Origin: Mikania micrantha
Taxonomy: Eukaryota > Streptophyta > Magnoliopsida > Asterales > Asteraceae
Assembly: GCA_009363875.1 (NCBI GenBank)
Contig: CM018681.1
Span: 44,331,510 to 44,395,509, forward strand
DNA: 64,000 nt
Reading direction: 5' to 3'
The notes beneath the pieces were generated by a model that did no database searches, was not told the DNA's origin, and saw only the letters and a list, made by a program, of their open reading frames with translations. The stretch's first letter is position 1. Every line of letters starts with the position of its first letter. This document shows, piece by piece, positions 22,158-32,978 of the stretch. A program made the position numbers and the translations under genes.

Positions 22158-23950
22158 TGATATGTTGCGAAACACATCTATTTTTCTATTTGTTTCTGTT
22201 GAGTTTGTGTATAATCTTATTCAGTTTTGGAGTCGATTTAGGCTGGTTCTTCACATTTTCATAAATAAATGCTTGCAGGTAATAAACATATCATTTTGGA
22301 AAAAAAGATCAAAGAAACAAGCCCCCGGTTGCACGAGAACGAACCTGAGAACAAAGAAAGTAAAAATTTGGAATTCTACACCCTTCGCGTATCGCGAAGC
22401 AGTTTTGAAACCCTGTCGCGGTACGTAACAGAGGAAAATTACCAAATTGCCCCTCATTAATCATTGCGGTTTGACCCGGCTATTTTGTCAGGTAGTGGAC
22501 CCCTTGCGTAGCGCGAAGGGTTTGGGTGATATCGTCGCGATACGCGACAGGGGCTAAAATTCAGAAATTCGAGATTTTCAAATAAAAACGGCTGGAGCTT
22601 AAAAATTAGGGATCAGACGGTTAGAGACGAAGAGAGACGACGGCGGAGCATAGAGGAGGAGATTTTGGATGCCTTGGAAGCACGAGATCAAAGGATTGAA
22701 GTCCCAAGATTGTGGTTCTAGGGTTTAATCATCCGATTTACTTGTTCTTTCTTTCATTGCGTACCATTATGTGGTTCCAGCCTTTTGAACTTGTTTTGTT
22801 TTCCGTATTGGCAATGTTTAACTCATAGAACTACTTAGGTTAGATGTTTATATATGTTTGATTGTGGTTTGTTTTGGTTTTGGAACAATATAATGTGTTG
22901 AAACTTGTGATTTGAAGACTTGGTTTTGAATATTGGATGTAATCGTGTGCTTTTTACTGTTTATCGAATGATGCTATACTCCTCATGTATCTTGGTGATT
23001 GTCTGTCATTTAATAGGTGCATGCTAGATAAATTACTATGTGTCTTTGATTAGTGGGTGGATTACTGTGATCAGGTAATGCATAGGAGTGTTTTATCATG
23101 ACTTAGACGGATTAGGTGTGCAACCAATCTTGATAGCCGTGAGGTGATAGATTGTCGGTTTGTCTAGGGTGTTGGAATTGCTAGTTTAGAGACTTTGTGA
23201 GAAGATCTTTCTAGTTTGTTTTACATCTGTGTTTACCAAATCCAATAGGAAAATCCTGGTTATCCCTTACACTTAGGTGTATTGAGACTTTCGCGCTGTA
23301 AGGTAGATTGTATAGCGTATACATTTCATGAGTATTTGGATAACCTGAGAGGGAAATCCATTCAACCGGTGGTTTAACGGCTTTTAGGACTCTTGGTTGA
23401 CAATCCTTGAGAAGGGTCAAGGGTGCTCTAGGTTTCTTTTGAGTTTGGTATTTTAAGATCCCGGTATCACATCGTTTCCATTACCGATAGAACCTTGTCA
23501 AGCATGTATAAGATTCAAGCCTAGGTAGTGTTTTATCCATCTTATTCTCTTCTTTGTCCGCTGTTTGTTCTAGTTTTAGTTTTTCCTCCATTTTCGTTAT
23601 TCTTAGTTTTGTTAGCAAAACCCCCTTCCCTATTAATATTTTATTTAAGTACAAATTTTGTATAGATAATTCTTTTTAGTTTCTAGTTAGTGCTTTCTGT
23701 AGCAGTTTTTGGGTTCGATATCCGGACTTACTTTTGCTTTACTAGTTTCGATAGGTTCACTTGCCTGTCAGTAGTTTAGTTTTACAGAGTACTTACACTT
23801 ACTTACATTTGTAAATAATTTTTAAACGGTAATGAATTAGCAAAAACACAAAAAAGAAACCCCCTATTTATGTATAACAAAAACCATTACTTAGTGTCTA
23901 GGTTAGTTTTGATTTTTATTAAGTTTTAGTTACGCTACCGCACGACATCA
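22158..23950 (+). repeat. 5' LTR of element G (1793 bp)
   Basis: Starts TGATATGTTGCGAAACACATC and ends CGCACGACATCA. It is closely similar to 28483-30150 but retains a 46-bp piece (about 22414-22459) and a ~100-bp piece (about 23785-23885) that the 3' copy lacks. Small frames inside are not genes. Confidence 0.9.
22383..22548. promoter_or_regulatory. CGCG palindrome cluster in G's 5' LTR
   Basis: Palindromes lie at 22383-22399 (CTTCGCG/CGCGAAG around TAT), 22415-22429 (decayed), 22501-22520 (CCCTTGCG/GCGCGAAGGG) and 22534-22548 (GTCGCG/CGCGAC around ATA). A TATA-like CAAATAAAAAC lies ~30 bp further on. Confidence 0.6.
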
Positions 23951-23956
23951 AGTTTT

Positions 23957-23974
23957 TGGCGCCGTTGCCGGGGA
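23957..23974 (+). other. Primer binding site of G (tRNA-Asp type)
   Basis: TGGCGCCGTTGCCGGGGA lies 6 bp after the LTR end. This is the primer-site sequence typical of Athila/Tat-group elements. Confidence 0.9.
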
Positions 23975-24107
23975 CTTCTTAGTCGATTGTGCTTACTAGT
24001 TCTTGTTCTTATCTGTGCATATTTGTGTTTAGTTTGTTTTGAAATTTATTTTATTTTGTTTTATTTCTTTTTGATTGATTTTTGTTTGTTCGCATGTTTG
24101 GTAGTGT

Positions 24108-25660
24108 ATGCCACACTTAAGCTCACAAGGACCGCCACCTGAGCTTTCTTTGCCATCAAGGAGCGCTTCGCCGGACTTTTTCGAGGGTTCTACGAGCGAG
24201 GTAAGTGCTTCTACTCCCATTTCTGCTGATTTTTCTGAGCACACACCATCATTTTCTTCTAGTTCCTCTACTTATTCTAGTCCATGTTTGCCTTTTGTTC
24301 CACCCATGGCAGAGCGTCGCACTGTTCACCAGCAGGCCACTGCGGGATTCACGGGACTTAACAATCCCATTACTATGCCAAACATAACGAATGAAAATTC
24401 GTGGCAGATTCCCTCTTACATCATGACAGCCATTAACAATTCTCAGTTTAAGGGTCGTGATGATGAAGACACTCCCGCAGGTCGTGCTAGGCTCACTCGC
24501 ATCTGTGGTACATTTAAACTTCAAGGTGCCACTGATGATGCGATTTTTCTTCCGCTTTTTCCTTTCTCAGTTGCGGGAAGAGCAGCCACTTGGCTTGACT
24601 AGCATCCTCCAGGCACCTTCATAACCTGGGCCAGCCTTAGGGACGCGTTCCTTAAGAAGTATTTTCCTCCAGGCACCTTCATAACCTAAGAGATGAGATC
24701 TATTCGTTCCAAATGGCCCCCGATGAGCCCTACTATCTTGCTTGGGAGAGGTTCCAAAACCTTTAAAGCCGGTGCTCCCAGCATGGTTTGTCTGAATGGG
24801 CCCTTGTAGACAAATTCTACAATGGGCTCACATATGAGACTCGTGCCCTATTTGACAGTTCTGCAGGAGGCCACCTCATGGGTAAGAGGGATGTGGCTGA
24901 ATGCAACGACCTTTTTGAGAGTTTTGCTTAGGCCGAGTATGAGCAGCGGTCTGCAAATAGGAATTCAATTCCTATCACTAGTTCTTCCTCGTCAATGAGG
25001 GTTGTTCACCATGTGAACACGGACACTAGTGTTGCTGCTGCTCTTGAGTCTTTTGCTAGGGATGTTAGGGATTTAAAGATGAGGGTGGATCGGTGTGAGA
25101 TTTGCAGAGGTGGTCATGCCACGTCTGAGTGTTTGGTAAGCCAGGAGCAGGCTAACTATTTAGGAGGACAGGGTAGGTTCGGGCACTCATACAACCCCGG
25201 ATGGGGAAATTCTCAGAACCACCAACCTTTTAGATCTTCAGGTAACCCCCTAGTTTTCATTCTGGTTATCCTCAGAATCAGGGACAGAGTCAAGCTCCTA
25301 GTGGTAGTAATCAGGGTAGCACTTCGGGAGGTGCTGATGGTAGCATGGGTAGGATTAAAGAATTACTGACTCAGTTAGTGGCTAAGGATGCCACTACACA
25401 GAAGATCCTACATGAGCATGATGTTCTCCTCAAGAACCAGCAATCTGCGTTGTTGGATTTACAGCGAACGGTTGGTGACATAACTAAATGGTTGGATGAA
25501 CTGCCCCAAGGCCAGTTCCTGGGTCATCCCCAAACCAACCCAAACACCCACGTTAAGGCGGTCACTACACGTTCTGGAGGAGGTGGGGAAGAGAGATTCA
25601 TACTACCGGTGTTGGTGGAAGTTGAGGGAGTGAGGGTGTTGTCCCACCGGTTGATATAGA
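24108..25660 (+). pseudogene. gag: gag of element G (frameshifted)
   Basis: From ATG 24108 there is a serine/proline-rich N-terminus, then an Athila/Tat-type capsid region: INNSQFKGRDDEDTPAGRA, then LQGATDDAIFLPLFPFS and AATWLD. A stop (TAG 24600) and a 23-bp duplicated CCTCCAGGCACC block (24605, 24665) follow. In another frame come YYLAWERFQNL, LVDKFYNGL and one zinc knuckle, CEICRGGHATSEC (~25100). A coiled-coil-like stretch (RIKELLTQLVAKDATTQK) ends in KAVTTRSG. There are at least three frame changes and four stops. The role would be particle assembly and RNA packaging. Confidence 0.85.
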
Positions 25661-25673
25661 TGAGGAGGAACCG

Positions 25674-26621
25674 GTGGATGAAGAAATTGAGATGGAGACT
25701 CCTGGGAGGGTGCCTGTGAGGCTAGTCCCAGCAAGTACAGCACCTAACAGTGAGTCTCCTGTAGAGAAGCCAGTAGTTGGTAAGCCGGTCATGTTTAAAC
25801 CCACCTCGAAGATTGATCTTTCTCGTGTTCCTTATCCAGCGCGTTTAACTAATCAAAAACACGCTAAGGAATACGGGCACTTTCTTGACATGTGTAAACA
25901 GCTCAAGATCAATCTCCCGTTTATTGAAGGCCTTCAGCATATACCAAAATATGTCAAGTATCTCAAAGAGTTGCTGAAGAGTAAGGATCGGTTGGGAGAG
26001 GTTGCCAACGTCCCATTGAGTGCGGGGTGTTCCGCGGTGATTTTAAACAAGCTGCCTGAGAAGCTTGCAGATCCGAGGATGTTTACAATCCCTTTTTTAT
26101 TAAGGGATGATGTTACGAGGCATGCCTTGGCGGACTCAGGGGCTAGCATCAATTTGATGCCATATTCTCTTTATGAGAAGCTAGCTCTTGGTGACTTGTC
26201 CCCCATGCGCATGACGCTCTCGTTGGCCGATCGATCGGTTAAATGTCCACGGGGAATTTTGAAGAATGTGTTAGTCAAAGTGGATAGATTTGTGTTCCCT
26301 GTGGACTTTGTTGTGATGGACATGTAGGCGGACACGGAGGTTCCCATCATTCTTGGGCGCCCATTCTTGTGCACTGCTAGGGCTATTATAGACGTGTATG
26401 AAGGTAAACTCACTTTTAGAGTGGGTGACGAGAGCGTTTGTCTAAAGATAGCAAATTTTGTGAGCGCCGGTGGTGAGCTCGTCCATACAGTTGATGGAGT
26501 GAATTGGGTAATTGATGAGGTAGGTGTGAATGAGGTTATGGGAGAGGGACCATGGGATGTTGGTGATCGTGGTCCTGATTTAATTGCAGGGGAGGAGGTT
26601 TCCTTCGATCCCCCCATTTGA
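25674..26621 (+). pseudogene. Retropepsin-like protease of element G
   Basis: The frame carries KIDLSRVPYPARL, KLPEKLADPRMFTIPF and the active-site block ALADSGASINLMP (catalytic Asp in DSG, ~residue 157). Then comes a TAG at 26325, in a position where relatives have Glu, followed in the same frame by ADTEVPIILGRPFL, the conserved C-terminal retropepsin block. The frame closes at 26619-26621 with FDPPI and no RT follows. A single nonsense codon separates the two halves, so the enzyme was lost recently. It would mature gag in the particle. Confidence 0.85.
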
Positions 26622-26932
26622 GTTGAGTTTGAGTAAGCTTTTGGGTTAAACTCCCAAGTGTAGAGTTTGTAGAGTTAGAAGTTTCCTAATGTCTTCGGTA
26701 TGTGTTTTTTTAATAATTATTTTTCGTTATAGTTTTTCGTTTTTCGTTTTTGGTTTTCGTGTGTTTTAATGTGTTTTGCAGGTTTTTGATCAATTTGATG
26801 CAATAAAGATGGATTGGAGCCACCTGGTATGTTTTCTTTGCCTTAGAATGCTTTTGGAAGATTTAGTGGAAAAAAGGGGGGTGAAATTTGGCCAAGGCAT
26901 GAAAATGCCAAAACTCTCTGGAAAAATGACCC
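26622..26932 (+). other. Post-protease spacer of G
   Basis: T-rich with an acceptor-like TGTTTTGCAG ending near 26782. No RT similarity is seen where RT should begin. Confidence 0.5.
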
Positions 26933-27165
26933 CGTCGCGTCACATGAGGACCACAAGCCCATCTGTCGCGCTACACGAGGGTTTCTGGTCAAACCGCGGG
27001 TCAACGCGTCGTCGCGCTACGCGACAGGCTCTTCGAAAGTTGTCGCGCTACGCAACGCATATCCAGACGGCTTAAAAGCCCTTTTTCAAGCCGCAATTCG
27101 TCCCCATTTCACCTCTTCATCTTTACAAAGTGTTCTAACTCGATTTCAAGGTAATGTGGCCATCT
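26933..27165 (+). promoter_or_regulatory. Internal promoter-like block of G with CGCG palindromes
   Basis: Four palindromes lie at 26933-26948, 26964-26980, 27011-27025 (GTCGCG/CGCGAC around CTA, perfect) and 27042-27056. A TATA-like CTTAAAAG at ~27070 follows, then a CT-rich stretch and TTTCAAG/GTAATG, a donor-like site at ~27150. The order copies that of the LTR promoters. Confidence 0.45.
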
Positions 27166-28469
27166 AATTTCGTTTTTGTTGCATTTGATATTGGTTTTTC
27201 AATGTTTATGATAGTTAATGGTCCTCTTGCTGGTTTGTGGTTGGGCTTAATCATGGATATCATTATTATTCTTTGGACGGGTTGATGCTTGTTTGATATT
27301 TGTTTTTGAGTAGATCTTATGTGTATGTGTGTAGCCTGTGGAGCAAAATTTGTAGATTGAAAAGCTTATGTGAAAGACTAGCACTCGACAGTTTTCTCTT
27401 TAACCAGCTAAGTCATTTTCAGTTTTTAGTTATTTTTAGTTTTTCTTTGGGGTTTCCTTTTTCTCTACATTGGGGACAATGTACAGTTTAAGTGTGGGGA
27501 TGGGAAACTTAGTTTTGTTTTGTTTTAGTAGTTAGTTCTTGAATTTTAGTTTACTTAAGTTTTTGAGTCAAAATTTTTAAATTTATTTTTATTTTTATTT
27601 ATTTTTTTTAATCTAGATCTTTCTTGTCCTTGTTTAAGTTGGTTGCAAAAGCGTGATGGAAAATGATAGGAAAGTTGGGTTTTATGGTTTCTTTCATGTT
27701 TAACTTGTTGAATTGGGATCTATGCTTTGGTTATAGGATGTGTGGGTAGGCTCAACTGATTTTTCTGTTCGTTAGGATTGGTATAATATCACTTAAATGC
27801 ATGATTTTCATGGAAAACATCTTGGGAATTTGGAATTAATGAAATTGTTTTCTGGTTTTTAAAAGAACCTTTGCATAATAACAAATAAGAGTTTTGAAAA
27901 TCTGATTTTTGTTTGGCACATAAGTACTCTTTTTATGAGAATAAATCCGAGTCTTATGGCGCCTCCATTTCATCAAATAAGCTGAGAAAAAAAATAATAA
28001 AAAATATTAATAATAATAATAAGTTGGACTAAAGACTTATGTGTCACACGTCGGGTTGCAGCCTGGTTGAAACACCACTAAGTTAATTTCAATGGATTGA
28101 AAAAAAAAATATTATATAAATGAATAAAAGAAAATGCTCACGCTTCCATCTGTTTCCATTATAAAAATCTGATTTGAGAAATTTCTTAGTTGTTTATATG
28201 TGACGGTGAATTGAAAGCTTGATTCAGGATTGATTTGGTTTTAAATTTCCTAAGTGTGGATCTAATGAGATGAATGATATAACATTAACATAAAAGAACC
28301 ATGACTAAGGGATTTGAATAACCAGTATGGGTATTATGGGATAACAATACTTGCAATCTTTTCCAAAACATTTAATTTTGAATAAATGAGTTTAATTGTG
28401 TATAAACCATTTTACCTAGCTATGATCCCAGATTTTTGCATAAGCCTTTTTCAGGGACGAAAAAGAGAT
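27166..28469 (+). other. Non-coding 3' region of G with an extra polypurine-like tract
   Basis: No protein domain is seen. ATTGGGGACAATGTACAG then AAGTGTGGGGA (27490-27500) duplicates the true polypurine tract ~980 bp upstream. A/T runs and ATT repeats occupy 27985-28140. This matches the long untranslated tail typical of Athila/Tat elements. Confidence 0.6.
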
Positions 28470-28480
28470 AAGTGTGGGGA
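28470..28480 (+). other. Polypurine tract of element G
   Basis: AAGTGTGGGGA, two bases before the 3' LTR start TGATGTG. This is the usual Athila/Tat form. Confidence 0.85.
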
Positions 28481-28482
28481 TG

Positions 28483-30150
28483 TGATGTGTTGCGAAACAC
28501 ATCTATTTTTCCATTTGTTTCTGTTGAGTTTATGTATAATCTTATTCAGTTTTGGAGTCGATTTAGGCTGGTTCTTCACATATTCAGAAAAAAAATGCTT
28601 GCAGGTAATAAACATATCATTTTGGAAAAAAAGATCAAAGAAACAAGCTCCCGGTTGGAAGAGAACGGACCTGAGAACAAAGAAAGTAAAAATCTGGAAT
28701 TCTACACCCTTCGCGTATCGCGAGGCAGTTTTGAAACCCCTCATTAATCATTGCAGTTTGACCCGGCTATTTTGTCGGGTAGTAGACCCCTCGCGTAGCG
28801 CGAAAGGTTTGGGTGATATCGTCGCGATACGCGACAGGGTCTAAAATTCAGAAATTCAAGATTTTCAAATAAAAACGGCTGGAGCTTAAAAATTAGGGAT
28901 CAGACGGTTAGAGACGAAGAGAGACGACGGCAGAGCATAGAGGAGGCGATTTTGGATGCCTTGGAAGAACGAGATCAACGGATTGAAGTCCCAAGATTGA
29001 GGTTCTAGGGTTTAATCATCCGGTTTACTTGTTCTTTCTTTCATTGCGTACCACTATGTGGTTCCACTCTTTTGAACTTGTTTTGTTTTCCGTATTGGCA
29101 ATGTTTAACTCATAGAACTGCTTAGGTTAGATGATTATATATGTTTGATTGTGGTTTGTTTTGGTTTTGGAACAATATAATGTGTTGAAACTTGTGATTT
29201 GAAGACTTGGTTTTGAATATTGGATGTAATCGTGTGCTTTTTACTGTTTATCGAATGATGCTATACTCCTCATGTATCTTGGTGATTGTCTGTCATTTAA
29301 TAGGTGCATGCTAGATAAATTACAGTGTGTCTTTGATTAGTGGGTGGATTACTGTGATCAGGTAATGCATAGGAGTGTTTTATCATGACTTAGACGGATT
29401 AGGTGTGCAACCAATCTTGATAGCCGTGAGGTGAGAGATTGTCGGTTTGTCTAGGGTGTTGGAATTGCCAGTTTAGAGACTTTGTGAGAAGATCTTTCTA
29501 GTTTGTTTTACATCCGTGTTTACCGAATCCAATAGGAAAATCCTGGTTATCCCTTACACTTAGGTGTATTGAGACTTTCGCGCTGTAAGGTAGATTGTCT
29601 AGCGGATACATTTCATGAGTATTTGGATAACCTGAGAGGGAAATCCATTCAACCGGTGGTTTAACGGCTTTTAGGACTCTTAGTTGACAATCCTTGAGAA
29701 GGGTCAAGGGTGCTCTAGGTTTCTTTTGAGTTTGGTATTTTAAGATCCCGGTATCACATCGTTTCCATTAACGATAGAAACTTGTCAAGCTTGTATAGGA
29801 TTCGAGCCTAGGTAGTGTTTTATCCATCTGATTCTCTTCTTTGTTCGCCGTTTGTTCTAGTTTTAGTTTTTCCTCCATTTTAGTTATTCTTAATTTTGTT
29901 AGCAAAACCCCCCTTCACTATTAATATTTTATTCAAGTACAAATTTTGTATAGGTAAGTCTTTTTAGTTTCTAGTTAGTGCTTTCTGTAGAAGTCTTTGG
30001 GTTTGATATCCGGACTTACTTTTGCTTTATTAGTTTCGATAGGTTCACTTGCCTGTCAGTAGTTTAGTTTTAGAGAGTCTAGAGTATTACTTAGTGTCTA
30101 GGTTAGTTTTGATTTTTATTAAGGTTTAGTTAAGCTACCGCACGACATCA
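28483..30150 (+). repeat. 3' LTR of element G (1668 bp)
   Basis: Matches 22158-23950 with scattered substitutions and two deletions. The 46-bp deletion removes one CGCG palindrome. Palindromes remain at 28709-28724, 28789-28807 and 28821-28835. Confidence 0.9.
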
Positions 30151-30400
30151 TGTTTACACGTAGTTCACCATATATGTGTATTTCTTATTTTCAACCATAT
30201 AGTTTTGATTAAGATTGGCTACCTTGATGTTAACACTTGAATCTATGAATCCTAACACTGGTCAAGCTTTCGGTTATACTCACAATGTATTGTTGCTTCT
30301 TATATATACGGTAAACCGCAGCCAACCCACCACACCACCAGTACTTTGAAAGCATACCGATTACCTACCAATACTACATAACCAAAAGAAAATGTCTCAC
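30151..30400 (-). repeat. Old LTR remnant with TATA module (right part, split by G)
   Basis: TTGCTTCTTATATATACGG at 30292, followed by AACCCACCACACCACCAGTACTTTGAAAGC. This parallels 22042-22130 and, more distantly, the TATA module of LTR B on the minus strand. Confidence 0.45.
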
Positions 30401-31330
30401 ATATTTGGCCATACATGTATAGTTCATACTTTTCAACCAAAATTTGATTGAATTTAAGATGATTATCCAAATTTTTATTCCAACACTTGTGTACATTGTC
30501 CTGCATTCATAGGATTTACATGTACTGCAAATTCTCGTTCTGTGTGCACCCGTAACGAAAATTTTCCTTGCATGCCTACCCTATTTGCTGATTAAGGTAC
30601 ACAACTGGGTGGATACAAGATCCAGTAATGAAATGTTATCTCTAAATTTCACAATACACCTAGGTATAACATAGTTACTATTGATATGTTTACTACGAAC
30701 CATTACTACATTAAATGGTTTATCTAACTAGGTTTGTACCTATCAAGTAAAAGCTCCCAGTTATAAGTTGCTAAATTTCTATTGATACTTAAAGCCAAGT
30801 AACAATCCTAGATCAGGAACATACCGTTCAATACATCCTGATTATGAACGATTAGTTGGACAATTCGGGAAGAAGCCATCCTTTGATTATTATCCACCAG
30901 TCTTGGCATTGGTTTCTGAAATAGTAAGGATATCCACATCTATAACATATCTCATTGTTTTTTCCATAGCATTGTCATCATTTTTTGTAGCAAAAGATCT
31001 ACTACTTTGGGTTCGATGCCGCATTCTTCAAGTTTTAGTACACTTCATGTAACCATCGCCCTTTTGGTGGCATTGGTATTAAGGACACTTGAGAAATGTC
31101 TTGGTATATCCCTTCTTTAATGGGACCTAATTACTGGAAGAGGCTTTATTGACATGAATAGGCGTATCATATCCTTTGATGGTCTTCTGTTTGTTGTGGT
31201 TGTGGCGGTGACCAAGCTTTCTATATTATTATTCTTCCCAGAGCATTCCTTGATCAGAACTCTGGTTCACCTCAACTCATCAGTCAGAATGGCAGATGAT
31301 CGAATGATAGCTTTTAAGAGTAGTCGGAGC
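30401..31330 (-). pseudogene. Decayed gypsy interior, gag zinc-knuckle remnant (element L)
   Basis: On the minus strand, 31081-31040 reads as a CCHC knuckle with the first Cys replaced by a stop and His by Asp (YQCHQKGDGYMKC). The rest (30401-31030, 31090-31330) shows no other domain. It continues across the H insertion into 39255, since the GGAGC duplication joins the two flanks. Confidence 0.5.
31326..31330. repeat. Target site duplication of H (partner 39255-39259)
   Basis: GGAGC occurs on both sides of the TGTTGG...CCAACA element, with perfect identity. Confidence 0.95.
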
Positions 31331-32134
31331 TGTTGGGAATCGTAGTGGTATTCGGTTTGACTTTTCGGTAAAAACGAGTTTGACCAATTAGTATATTAAA
31401 TCCATATTTAATATTAACGCAGCGGAATTACGGTTTCAAAATTTTCACTGTTAATATTCCCAATCAGGATCAAGGTTACAAAACATGCAAACACAGATAA
31501 TTATAACTAATCTAATCTACCGATGAGAAAAGATTATACCCTTTTGGTTAATAGTTAACCGTTTGAGACACCGAGGTTCAACGAACGAATGCTAGAACAA
31601 AACACGAACAAGTTCCTGGTTCTCAACGGAAGCAGGGGGTGGTATGAAAGTAGGATGAAGATGATCAATCTTCTACTAGTTTCTTCTTGCACCAATCTTT
31701 CAAAGAACCATCAAGCTCTCCTTACCTCAAGTCTTGATCATTCAACCATATATATAGATGGAGATGAGATCAAGAGTTGGAGTATGTATCTTGCACACAA
31801 TCATGACATGCAAGATATGTCTTTTGAGTGTAAATCTATCTCAAATGATGGCATGCAAAGATTATGACAAGATCTTGCATGATATCTAATGATGGCACTT
31901 GATTTTATTAGATATTATCAAAATAATAATAATAATAATAATAATAATAGTTTAATTAAATAAATAAATAATTAAACTTATATAATTTATAACTTTTATA
32001 AATTATAAAACTGTTCGTGATTACCAGTTAATCAAATTAAGTGGATTTAATGTTCGTTGCCCACGGTGTAACTCTTACGGGTCACAGCTCGATTAGTTAC
32101 GTTAACTTATCGAATCCGTTCATAAAATCCAACA
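31331..32134 (-). repeat. 3' LTR of H (804 bp)
   Basis: Minus strand TGTTGGATTTTATGAACGG to CGATTCCCAACA, with TATA-like CTATATATATG at about 31747-31757. It carries an AAT microsatellite at 31920-31950 and differs from the 5' copy by ~0.5%. The plus-strand frame at 31589-31867, repeated at 38700-38978, is antisense to the LTR and not a gene. Confidence 0.95.
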
Positions 32135-32145
32135 ATCTCCCACTT
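32135..32145 (-). other. Polypurine tract of H
   Basis: The minus strand reads AAGTGGGAGAT immediately before the 3' LTR. Confidence 0.85.
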
Positions 32146-32978
32146 GGACGGATTTCGATAGAAGGCTAACGTAAACAGTCAGCGGTGCTCTAGCTGCACA
32201 TGATTGCTCCTAACAAGGTATGACACTTTAAAGTCATTAACCAAATTATCATGCTACTATAGCAGGATACTAGACTTATGATAATCGTAGTCATCTATCC
32301 TTTCTGTAAAAGACATCAATTGAAACAATGAGACATGGATCTAATTCATTCTCATATGGTGTTCAATTATTGTTGTTCTCGATTTAGATTCAGAGTGGTC
32401 CAATCAAACACACAGTCAGTTTGGGTAAGGCCTTACACTTCACCAGTATGAATCAACGAGGGCGCCACAGTCTAACTGTTACATGAAATATGTAAGAGTA
32501 CAGAATCCCAATCTTGATTATATACAACTCCCACTGAACATCAGAATCATTCCCAATCAAAGCCTTTATGACTGGCAATTACGCGACAGCGGTTGACAAT
32601 GATTAAAGAATGTCCCTTAGTAAACGGAAGTTCTAGTATACATCTCAGGTCAGAGGATACAAGATGAGTTTACCAATATCAAAAACATCTCATGACTAAG
32701 ATCCATGGAGATGATTTGTAGCGAGTTACATCCAACATCATTCATAATGATGTCTGTGAATTTGGTAGTCAACTACTTGAGACCAAATCCAGAATAGTCT
32801 TAACTCAGAGTCGTTCCCACGAGTCTAACCGACTATGGATAATTAAGAATACAAGATTCAAGGATTAAACGTATTAAAATCGAACACAGTCATAAAATTC
32901 AGATTTGCATTTAAACCAGTAAATCAATTCTGAATTCAAAGTACAACTGCTTATTTGTTCGTTCATCCAAATACTAAA
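32146..32978 (-). other. 3' untranslated tail of H
   Basis: The non-coding stretch between the pol stop and the polypurine tract. No extra ORF or motif was recognised. Confidence 0.7.

Larger units (their letters stand above)
22158..30150 (+). mobile_element. Element G: gag-protease-only Athila/Tat-like element
   Basis: Two LTRs (22158-23950, 28483-30150) enclose an Asp-tRNA-type primer site, gag, an aspartic protease and a long non-coding tail ending in a polypurine tract. No reverse transcriptase, RNase H or integrase is present, so it is non-autonomous. The flanks AGTTT (22153-22157) and TGTTT (30151-30155) look like a target duplication with one substitution. Confidence 0.85.

Noticed and set aside
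31589..31867. 92-codon frame repeated at 38700-38978
   Set aside because: It lies antisense within both H LTRs; the duplication reflects the LTR pair, not a gene family.
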